DNA of 64,000 nt from Apostichopus japonicus (lineage: Eukaryota > Echinodermata > Holothuroidea > Aspidochirotida > Stichopodidae): the NCBI RefSeq assembly GCF_037975245.1, contig NC_092574.1:23687713-23751712 (forward strand). Direction: 5' to 3'. Position numbers and translations under genes: made by a program. This document shows positions 14,901-27,300 of the stretch, one piece after another. The notes under the pieces are model-generated. The model made no database searches and was not told where the DNA came from. It worked only from the letters and a program-made list of their open reading frames with translations. The stretch's first letter is position 1; each line of letters opens with the position of its first letter.

Positions 14901-17900
14901 TACCTGCAGAGGTATGTGTGGTTGATGCAGAGCCTAACATGTTAGGATATCTCTTTGGACTGTTGGATTTCCTTTTGCGATTTCTTCCATTTATGGACAA
15001 ATCAACAGGTTCTGTTTGGTAAGGTTCTATGTGCACAAGTGTTGTCGGTGTCTGTGGGGAAAAATAGACAAAAAATAAAGTCATTACAGTGTTGCTCTTG
15101 AGCACTATAAGAAGACTACACTACACTGCAAGACATTTTCTGTACCTGTGGTGATGGTTTGTATACAGGAACAGCAGGCAGTGGCGTAGCTAAGGGGGGT
15201 CAAGGGAGGGCACATGCCCCTAGCGCCAGGTTTAGGAGGGCGCCAAAATGGGAGAATGAGAGTAAAAACAATAAGCACTTTTTAGAAAATTTTCCAGTTA
15301 CTAATAAGAATCTGAACTGAATATAGTTGTTTTTATTAGCAAATTTATAGATTGTGATTTCTTTTCAGTCCATTTCAACCGTTTTCTCTTTTCTTTATTC
15401 TGTTCTGTAGTCTGTAATGACTACATGTCACAGAAATTTGGGTATTTCAGTATACAGTTCCAAGGCAGTAGATTTAGAAATATGGAAATATCATAGGCGT
15501 AGGTGCACAATTTGATTTAGGGGGGGGGAGGGGGGCTGTAACGACTTGCACAGAAAATATCACCAAAAAATTCGTGCACAATTTATCTTTCTTTCAGTAG
15601 TTGGGGAGGGGGTTGGAGGGGGCGCAATTTTATACTATTGCACCTGGGTGCCAAAACCTCTAGCTAGGCCACTGACAGCAGGTACAGTAAAGTGTTACAC
15701 TTGATACATTAGTATATATATATATTTAAAAACACACAATATATATATAAAAAACACACACTGCCTTAAAACAACATTGAAAGATGGTTTGGTAATCAAA
15801 CTGATGTTCTTCTTTGAGGGAAGGTTGAACTCTTTGTCACAGTAAGATCAATCTGATTGCAACACAATTTCTATTTACTCAAAATGTTGACATGGCACAC
15901 CAAAACAAACACGGGTCAATACAACCTAACCATTAGTAATTCAAGCCGAAAGGTTCCTTGCTCGGTGCAACTGAAGGCCAGCTCTAAGGTAATATTTAAT
16001 TACTGAATTAAATTAAACAGTGCTCAGCACACTAAGATCATAAAGCTGTAACTGAGTGTGTGCAGACAGTGCCAAACCAAGCTATCGTTGAAAAACAAGA
16101 ATCTTATAAATGGTAGTCTTCGATTTAGATGTCGGAGATACATATCTCTAATTGATATTTTCTTATGATTCTAATGTCATGTACATAAAAGGGTGTTCAT
16201 ATCACTTCAGTCAGCTGACAATGGGGAGCGATGCTAAAGTGGTTCACAAAATTATTTTGGGTGGATGGTGGGAGTTTCCCAAATATCCAAAAATACATCT
16301 TCAGTGTTCGGAGCTTCCCAACAGAGAACTAACGACATTAAGTAACATTAAGTACAAGCTAGCTGTCCGAGCATTGATTCCGAGCGGTGGGGTTTTGGTG
16401 GGTCGTGGCTCAATCCTCGGCCTGGGTAATGGACCTCAAATGTATGCGGACTGCTGCTCTATCAGAACCGTGAACTGAAACCCTGTGTGAACGTGTGAAG
16501 GAAAACCATGGACTGCCATGCCTGGGTGAGGGCGCCAAACAGAACCATAAACTGATACCCAAGAAACGTCTGGGCGAGTGTGCGAACCGAAATGGTGAAT
16601 TAATAGCTTTAGTCATATGTGAGTGACGGTGCAAAAAGCAACCGCAAACTGATACCTCAGCAGCAAAGTCTGTGTGAGAAACGGAAACATGAATTGATAC
16701 CTTAGCCATGTCTTGGTGAGGATGAGAAACTTCTGGCCTATCTTCTTCGTTGTCCATTTCCTAGAGAAGACATAAAAATGAAAATTTTATGATGAAAGGA
16801 ATGTGCAAAATTTGATCAATTTAGTACCGAACAAGACAGAGAAGTTAAGGATTTACATCCCAATTAAATCAATTTTTTGAGTCAGGGCTTGGTAAACAGG
16901 ACGTTGGTAAATGTTCGTTCTGAAGACGGACTATCCACTTCTGTATGTCTAAAGATTATCAAGTGTTTCTCTTCATATGACAAACAATTGTTAGCACAAG
17001 ATTTATTCCAGGAGCAGAAATGGTTTAGCGTATTAACATTTGTCTACTTGGAAGAAAAACAAGTTTCTTTGTTAGCAAAGAGAATGCAAACCTGACACAA
17101 CTTTGGAAGTTTTTTCAAGCACTTTATGTGTGTTGTGCAGCATAGTAAAGTTGTTGCTTCACTACTGTGAACACACATATGTTAATACCTGTCTTTACAC
17201 ACACACACACAACAATAGTAGTCAGGGAGTGGTTATATTGCAATAAACATGACACCATGCATGCAGACTCTAGAGATATTGTAGTGGGACAGTGTGGCTT
17301 ATTGCTGGATGGATGGATAGAGCTCTATGTATTATATTTTGTTGACAGTGCATATGAATACAACAACAACAACAACATCTATTTCGCTGCACTTAAAAGT
17401 ATGCTGTACTGGCCCCAAATATGCTAGCTATACCAATATGGTCACCTTTGGTAAAAATTCTTACTGTTTTTATTACAACCTTAGATGAAATTTTCCTCAC
17501 CACTGGGACATTCAGTCATCTTGTGTGTTCCTTAAAAATGTCTGAGAACAATTTGGAGAGTAAAGACCTCCAGGAAATTACTTTTTGAAACTTCTAGCAA
17601 TTATAGCGTGCTAATTATACTGACTTCCTTTAACCAACATAGTTTCATCAAGACACAGATATTTGGTATTGTCCAATTGAGTTCAGGGTTAATATCACCT
17701 GTTAGATTTTTGTATTGCATTGAAACACAGCATGTACTGTACACAAAATTATTACAGATCTATATCAAAATAAACCAACACTTAAAAGATGCACATTACT
17801 ATGTATCCCCAACACTAGCAACACCAAACTTGGCTATGTGACTGTATTGTTTCAGACTATGTATCTTTCTGATGTAGCAAATCAGTAGCAAAAATTGCGA

Positions 17901-18316
17901 TTACAGTTAATGTTAGGTGACCACTGCTGGGTTAAATTCTAGCAAATTTGAATATTAAGTTATCAGTTATTTTCAAGCACCCAGTGGATTCACAATTTAG
18001 GATTAATACATCTAAGATTAACAGCAATGACCCTTCAGGGCAACTAAACACAACGGTGTTGATGACAGTTCAAATTAGGTGACCATAAACTATGGGTCTG
18101 TTAGGATATATTCTGCTAGCTTGTAACCTGTTTCCAAACAAAACAGAGTGATCATAACAAGTGAAAACCTCTTCTCCACCAACAATTTCCAAACAGGTAA
18201 ACTTACTCATGCATAAAATAACACATCTCTGACCTCACTGTACTATCTCTGTATATACACGCATTGTCAAACAATCCCAATACACTATTAGTGCAACAGT
18301 GTAGTCAAGAAAGACA

Positions 18317-18364
<48 letters not shown>

Positions 18365-21300
18365 TCACTAAAGGCTTCCCTTAAAGCAGCATTTTGCATC
18401 CTTTTCTATGATATTTCTCAACCTCACTGACTCCACTATGCCATAACGACATACATAACTAGCTTATCTATTTAAATCTGACTTCAAATGGTGGCATAAA
18501 AGTCGAAAAATTTGCAACTTTCAACTTTGTTTTTCTCCAAGATATTTTCCGTTGGGATCCCAATTAACCACGCCCATAATATGAATATTTAAACACTACG
18601 AACGTCATTGACCAATACGTAATCCAACAACAAGCTTGATTTGTGTACAGTCTATATGGCAGCTCTACCAGGGAGTTCCATAACAACTACCTGGTTGTGC
18701 CAACGCAAAGTCTTGAATCTATTTTTAGCAATGGCTCATAACTAAACCTGCATCTCTGATTGGTTGAATTCAAACTAGTGGGTTTGGGGTACTGTATGCG
18801 ATTAATTTTAAATGTGGAATTTTGTCGTGGATACATTTCTCATTCTCTGCAAATATCCTTAATTACTCGCCAATTAACGATGTTGGCAGGGAAAAACTTG
18901 GCTGATATCTTAGTTTGCTGTTTTGTGATTGATATATGTAAAAAACTCGATGGACATGTCAAAAAAATAGAAAACGGCGACCAAACGCAAAATGCTGCTT
19001 TAAAGAATCCAAACACTAACTTCAGCGTCACAAACAACAACATTGGAATTAACTAGCAAATGTTAAACAGAGACTTAAATACTGCATGCATACTGTCAGG
19101 GTCAAATTTTATCCTCAAAAATACCTTGTTGTACATGCTGATTGTACCAGGCTATGAGGAATCATAAGGCCTTGGGTGGGGGGGGGGGTGTTTAGCATTC
19201 ACTACAAAGTGTGAACAAGATTGAAACATTCTAGAATAGGCTACCCTGCAAGCGCTTGTAGTACCGTACAAGTGAGTGTTACAATACTAACACATTCTAC
19301 CAGTGGTGATTCAGCAGTGGACTGCACGACCAATACTGAAAGGTCATCAGAAATAATGACCTCAAGTATGCTAGAAGGTCTAATAATGGTCACACATGCT
19401 AGAACTTGAAGATGCATTTTCAACTCTGACCCTCAAAGAATTTCTTGTTCCTAATTTAATTGTCTTTAATTTAATTTTCATTTAATTGTTTACTTGGAGA
19501 CAGCTGGTTATCTGGGATTAATTGGAGAGTCAGAAACTCTAAGGAATATTCTTTTGAAAACTTTTAGCAATTTATAGCACAATAATAGGGTGAAAAAAAA
19601 GCCAAATACCAACTTGTTGTTATCTAATGACAATTGACCCTGTATAAGGGTAGGAACTGTGTGGGCCCTCAATCTAGCTGAACACTATGGAGTGAACTGT
19701 GATCATCAATTCCCAATGTTTTTACCAATGCTAAGAGCCTATACACCAGCTTGAGTCCAACTGAACAGCATGAAAATGGTGAAAACAAAATTCTCTTGGG
19801 AGTATTTAACAATTTTCTGCTATGTAACTTCTCTTAAATTGGTAGGCTATTAAAAAGAAAGCCAAAATACTGTTTGACTGGACCAGTTTCTTTGCCTCCT
19901 GCCAAAGAAATTTGAAAAATGCAAGATTTCCCATTTTTGGCGTTAAAAGTTCTTTGCTGGGTTTCTTTTTCCTATTGTTGTCTCCTTTTTGTTGGTTTGT
20001 GCCCAATTCCTCCCAGTTTTCCCTAACCACATGAAATTGTTAGCTGGAAAATTGTAGATCTCCCTATTTTTCGTGAAAGACATCTGGTATTATTTTTTAA
20101 GTGTGTGTGTGTGTGGATAGATCAGACCCTGACAAAACATAAACTTATCCTTCCATGCTCAGTCTACAGTATGACCAAGGTGTATCCATGACTACTTGAA
20201 TTAAAATGACACAAATCAGTGGTCCTATACATTGTAACAACCCGGTGAGAATCATACAGTACATGTGGAGAGACTACTGCATTTTGCATTTCTAGACTGA
20301 CTGTCTAGTAAACAATTCTGTCTGCTTTTCGCTGACTTTCAATTATCAGTAGGAGGAAAAACGCTACAGCATACATGATCCCGTAACCGAACTGCCATAT
20401 CACACACTGAAGAGTGTTTATTCTGATCCCGTAACTGAGCTCCCATATCACACACTGAAGAGTGTTTATTCTGATCCCGTAACTGAGCTCCCATATCACA
20501 CATTGAAGAGTGTTTATTCTGATCCCGTAAACTGAGCTCCCATATCACACACTGAAGAGTGTTTATTCTGATCCCGTAAACTTAGCTACCATATCACACA
20601 CTGAAGAGTGTTTATTCTGATCCCGTAACTGAGCTGCCATATCACACACTGGAGAGTGTTTGTTCTGATCCCACAACTGAGCTACTATATCACACACTAA
20701 ACAGTGTTTATTCTCTTGTCGTTGGATATTACCCAGAGGCTACAGAGAGCGTAATATTCATTCGCCATCAATGTAATCATTAAAGCCGACATCATCGCAC
20801 AAAGTTACAATTAACTATGTGCATTGCAGTAGATACAGTATCTCTCCACCGAGCTGGAATTCTTACGATGGAGAGTGTTAGCAAAGCTCTACAGATTTTG
20901 TAGAAAGGTCAAGCCAACGAGCATGCACGTAACTATTCTCCAGGCAGGAAGTCATTTATCCAGAAACCCTTTCCCCTCAAACCAGGACATCGTTTATATT
21001 CATGAAAACCGACCGAGTAGTACGGTAGAGGATATTCATAGCATTCAGCTAAAACAGGTCTGCTGCCTGTGCCTGCCATATTGAAGACAGACAGGATGGA
21101 TGTTCCAACATACAGTCCATACAGGTGACTGCTAATGTACAATATGGATAATACTGTGACTATACTTCTACTGTAGGTACAGACGTAGAGTGGCTCACAG
21201 TTTGGATGGTGATAACCAGTCCGTCAGTCTTAGTGTGCTACTGCAAGCATGGATTTAAAACATCAAGTATGGCCCACAGTGGCATAGCAAGAAGGGGGGG

Positions 21301-24300
21301 CCTGGGTCTCCCAAATAGACATCTGGCCCCCCAAAATGGTTGGACCTTCTGCTTTAGAAAATGAGTTCTGCCAGCACCTGGAAAAAAGCTTTGGGACCCC
21401 CAATGCAAAGAAGTCTAGCTATGCCCCTGATGGCCCATAACACACCTATGAGCTAGAGTCGCATTTTGAAATGCTATCTATGCAAAATGGTCAAATTGCT
21501 ATACAAATCCAAACATGTATTGTACCTTTATACACATGAACTAGAGACAACATTCTGAGCCTTCAAAGGTGTGACACAAAATTTTTGAACACAGTTTAAT
21601 TAATCCCTGAATGAATACCATTTTGTTGTCACCTTTAGACATCATCACACACTGTCAATACTGTAAACCATACAGTCCATTGACTAAACTATATGTATGT
21701 TATATATCGCTTTACATAAAAGACTATTCAATTACAGGTTTAAAATAGCACTGAATTTTTCTGAAAACAATAGAGGCCATTTAACTGGCAGCACTAATAT
21801 TACATAGCAGTTATGTCTCACAGCTTAAACATTTTATCATCTGGAACTAATAAGAGGAGCTATGCACTAATAATGAAGATCAATAACAGGAACCATGCAC
21901 TAATACTGAAGACCCAGGGTTAGCTTTAACCCCTTGTATTGTTACCATGTTCTTTACAGAACTTTGGATTCTCAAACAGTCCATGAGAATACTAGGCTAA
22001 AAATATGTTTTGATTTCCTGCAGGGGAAAGAGCTCCACAGACACACTACTTACACTGTACATACACACATCCTTCTCACAATGTCACTCTTTGATGTAGG
22101 CCTACCTTACTGTATGTGGACAGATCTACGATTATTCTGTTAATATCGGTAACTTATTTACCAGATAATCATATAATTAATCGACGACGGAAATGTTGGC
22201 TGATAAGAAGTTCCAACAGTTAGAGCTCTTCCATTGCTGTGATTTCTCTGGATCTGAGGCCCAGAAACATTCTTCTTGAAATTGTTACATGAATAATTAA
22301 TACAACCCATCACACTCATATACGGTTTGAAATCTGAACCACGGGTGTAAATTATACATTCTGTCTTGGGGAGAGTGGGGTTTTTATTTGGGGGGGTGGG
22401 TAAAAGGTGGTAAACATTTTATCTTATGTACATTAGCACTCACATACAAACCAGGAAGCTGCTGTGATGCTTGAACATAACTCAACAGCAAGAACACACA
22501 CCAGGAAGCAAACAATGATGGCTTAACATAATTTACAAAAAGCAAGCAAACACAACAGGAAGCAACAGTGATAGTTTAACATAATTCACAAAAGCACAAG
22601 GGAAGCAACAGTGATGGTTTCATGTAAAACAACAGCAGACATACACAACCATGAAGCAACAGTGTTCCTTTAACATAATGCAACAGCCACTAAACACACC
22701 AGGAAGCAAACACTGATTAAGGAAGAAACATTGACGCTTTTTAACTTTCTACATTGGTTACAGGCATGGCCCTCACTAAGCAGCAAAGTGCTAATGCCAG
22801 TTTTTTTTTTTTAACCATATTCTCCTATACTTGTTGTCTCATGTTCCCCCACAACCCCCTCCACCCTCTTACATAATGATTTCCCCAAACATTTGTTCCC
22901 TCAAATATGTTTTAATATTTCTCACCTAATAGCTATTGCCTCATCTTGTTCTCTCCTTCTCATTCTCGCATAGTTTATCCTGCTATGCTTGTTTTCTCTT
23001 TTTTTTTTCTTTTTTTTTTTATCAAACTTGTTCTGTTACATAGTTATTCCATCTTACCATAGTTCAAAATCTTTCTCTTATCATGTTTATCGCCTCACAC
23101 TTGTTCTCTCACATCCATCATCCTTGGTCGTAGTTTCTCATACTTTCAAACTTGTTCTCTCATGCTGGTTTTTGATGTACATAATTGTAAGTACTGTACA
23201 CAATTGCTGTTCCCTCACCAGGCGCATAGCCAGGAATTTTGCCAAGGGAGGGGCGAAACTGTAGATTCGGCATTGCAAACTATCTAAGCGTAGTGCCACC
23301 ATATTTGGCGCGAAGCGTACAAAAAAATTTTGGCCGAAAATGCCTCCAACACCGCTGGAAATGGCACTTCCCAGGCCTTGTAAGTTGCATCTTAGCATTT
23401 TCTCTTTTGAAAATACTAGCGATATAATAAAAACATTAATAAAAAAAATATAAAAATATTGCTCAAGGGGGGGGGGTTGCGGCTGCCCCCTTTGCCCCCC
23501 CCTTGGCTACGCGCCTGTCCCTCAGAGATTTTCTTTGAAAATGATTCTCTTGTATAAAACTTCTTCTCTTGCACTTCCTGCTTGATGCATGCTTTCCCAA
23601 AACACTTGTTCCTGTCAAACACCTTTTCATACTTCTCACCTCATAGTTATTCCCTCGTCTCTCTTCTTTTTAAAAGTGATTGTCTTGTAAAGCTTCTTCT
23701 CTTGTATTTAGCTTCCTCTTACTTGGACATCCTTACTTGTTCTCTCAAAATTTCTTTTCCTTCAAACCTAGACCTATATCACACTTGGTATCTGATACTT
23801 GATATCTCATACAAGTTGCTTACATCACACTTGGTATTTGATACTTTGTATCTCATATAAGTTGCTCATATCACACTTGGTATCTCATACTTGATATCTC
23901 ATATAAGTTGCTCATATCACACTTGGTATCTCATACTTGATATCTCATACAAGTTGCTTACATCACACTTGGTATTTGATACTTGATATCTCATATAAGT
24001 TGCTCATATCACACTTGGTATCTCATACTTGATATCTCATATAAGTTGCTCATATCACACTTGGTATTTGATACTTGATATCTCATACAAGTTGCTTATA
24101 TCACACTTGGTATCTCATACTTGATATCTCATATAAGTTGCTCATATCACACTTGGTATCTCATACTTGATATCTCATATAAGTTGCTCATATCACACTT
24201 GGTATCTCATACTTGATATCTCATACTTCCCCCTCCCATACTTACTGGATTTATACAGGGATGGCATGGGTCTTGTACATGTGCAGCACTGCAAGAAAGA

Positions 24301-27300
24301 ACAATACATTGTGAGTTATTATACTAAAAATCATTTCTATTCTTCAATATTACCCTTAAACATGTAACCACTGATCATCAAGTTCTTTGTTTTAACTTCA
24401 TGGAAAGCCAAAATGGACAAAAGGCATTCAAGATTTTCTTCGTAACGTTTTGCACTTTTGAAAAGCAGTCAATGAATGAAATGAAACTAGAACTGTATTT
24501 TATTTGTTTGCTTTTTATCTGTTCACATCAAAACTTAGATAACAGACAAATTTGCCATGATGTACATAGTCTCTCAATGCTCGAACTATATATAGTTACA
24601 TGTACTTCCGTGTAGTGTTGGGAGCCTAAGACAGAATCACGACCAGCTTTGGCTTAAGTATTAGAACAGTCAACAAGGTAAAATAATAAAAGATTTGCCA
24701 CTATGTTTCTGGTGATTTCCTTGGCATCACATGTAACAACTTCTCACTGCCAAGGTCAAAGGTGACTTTCAAATTGCTTCCTCCAATATCTCATGAGTCA
24801 AAAGAGTAAAACCCAGAGAGTAAAACCCAGAAACACAGTACAGTAATTTATTTTAGAGATCCTCCTATCTCTTTGTCTTTGTTTTCCTTTAAGCAAATAA
24901 CAGGAATCAGGAATTACTAAACAGTATTTGACCACTGGGCCCGCTGAGCATGTAAACCAGTGTATTGACCTGACCATTTGAGAGATCACGTTTCTGTGAA
25001 GTTTAAAATGCTATGAGTTTTCACTGGATTCAGCACCTCAGACTGTATCTAAGGAAATGATATTCGAATTTTATATGCAGTAGACTGTACTAATAAGGTG
25101 CAATACATATATATGTTACATAGCTAAAGAACTTTTATGTGAATGTCGAGCTCACTTCTGAACCTGAGCTAACCATCATTCACTGCTACAACTGTGATTC
25201 AGGCTCTTCGCTCGACCTTGGTCTACGGTATCCCTTCCCAGATTAGAATATTTTGAGTTCGTTCCAGATCATCAACACAGAATCTAAACAGGATAGCAGT
25301 TTCCGATCACCAAGTAGACCATGGAGCTTTATATCTAGAGTGGTGCAAACAAGGCAGCCATAAAAATGAATGTCCTCAAATTAACATCATGTCCTTTGGC
25401 TTTCAGAACCTCCTCAAGAATGGTTGAAGTGAAAACTTTGTTCTTCCCCAACCCTAGAGACCTAACAATTTCTTTCTGCCTTTCTGTTTTAAAAAAGGTT
25501 TACTATAACAGTTGGTGCAGTAGTATAACTGTACATGTATGTGAATTGACACCTGTACATATGAGACCCAAAATAGACACAAAAGAATAGACAAAGCAAA
25601 TCCCAACACTACAAACAGGGCCAACATATTCATGGGGCATCAGGACTTAACAATAGATATACAATGAATTTTACAGTCAGACAGTCTTTTAGTAATTGTG
25701 CTGAGCACTTTGCCCTTGCTGACTACGATTCCTTCAACACATGTACTACTGTATACAACTATATATATATATACCACAGTTCAAACAATCCTGGCAAGGA
25801 ATCACCTTGTCAGCAGGGCTACTGTTGCCACGATTAAACATTCCTGCTGAAGACTACAAGGACAAAACAGGAAGGGGTTTCTTTTCATTAGGAAGATGAA
25901 TCGACTGCCGTTAACCAAATATCTTCAGCTCTAGCTTTAATAACGATCAAAAGTTGTACAGTTTCTCCCATAGATAATAAAGTGTCGTAAACATTTTTAT
26001 TCCTTAAGGCTTGAATCAGAATCTGTAATGTACAAGTATCAAGATAACACTGAAAACCACTGTGAAAGTTAATCACCAACACACACACACACGCAAGTAT
26101 AGTGTATTACAGTATGTGCAACAATAACAAAGGCAAAAGCAAAAAGTTTTTGCAACTTTGGAGACTGGAGTGGCATTGTCGAGACAAGACATGTAATCAC
26201 TACATCACACTTGTCGATCAACTAGCCCACAGTATGCATTATGTAACACTCATCTAAATGTTGAATATTGAAGCACTCCCAATCGGCTATATCTCCAGTC
26301 TAAATGTACGGTAACGTTATACATAAATACTATACCATCACTTATTTCGAGAAATCTATCGCTTTCCTTGTTGAGTTTCCTTTGCGATTGGTGAATCTGC
26401 TGGAGAAAATATTTGTACGATACGCGTACTAATATTGTGCTGGCTAACTAAAGGTACTGATATACACTGAGGTTTCACTAGAAGCCTTTGAGTCACTTGT
26501 TATTTAAATGTAGAGTGTCAATTTATGCATTTTTCAAGTTACCAGTGTCAAATTCTACTCTCCAATGTCAAGTTCGCTAGTGCATACACATTTGTTGATA
26601 TCTTTCAGACAAAATAGAAATTTTGGATATTAGTCAGTGAATATTAGGAAATTGAACCTAAGGACTTTAAAGTAACCATCACATTACATAAACTTACCAG
26701 TAGGTTTTCTGACACCGATCACAGGCAAAGTAAGTTTGGTCTGTGTAAAGAAAAAACAGATAGGACATAAACAATATGAAAAACTTCTTACCGCATAACA
26801 ATATGTCACAGCCTGCAAAGAAGATATCGTAGGAGAAGTTCTGGAGCAATATTATTCAGACATGAGGCTGACTTCTTAAAAAAAAACACTATGAAAGTGT
26901 ATGGCAGAGTGAGTGTTCGCACTATGAGATGTACAGTCTAAGCCAGCTCGCGCACTGCATGCAAATATCAACTAGACCACACACATGATGGACATTGCAT
27001 TATATACGCCTTTTGTGTAGGCTTGTACCAGTTGTGCGAATGTTCGATTTGGGAGTTGGCATGAATATATATATATGTAAAGATATATAAAGTCATGAAA
27101 TTCTCGGAACTGTACATCGAGGGACCGACGCTGTAAATAACAGCACTGACGATATTCTCCCTGACGATAATTCTCTTCCCAATTAGATGAAACGATGTTT
27201 CATCTTCTTTTCTTTCTTTGACAAAGATGTGTGAAAATTTGCATAAGTCTGGAAAATACAAAACCACGGAAAATTTAAGGAAAGAAAAGTGGGAGGTGAT

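Larger units (their letters stand above)
16761..24245 (-). other. KLF intron 3
   Basis: Contains the (AT)n/(AG)n tract at 18322-18364, the 48-bp, ~55-bp and 46-bp repeat arrays and two hAT-like elements. No coding exon recognised. Confidence 0.6.

Noticed and set aside
16152-16478. 108-codon plus-strand frame opposite KLF intron 4
   Set aside because: It runs partly through the degenerate repeat and has no recognisable feature.
20305-20548. Minus-strand frames with recurring RDQNKHSS
   Set aside because: Translation of the 48-bp minisatellite; frames shift where the unit has 49 bp.
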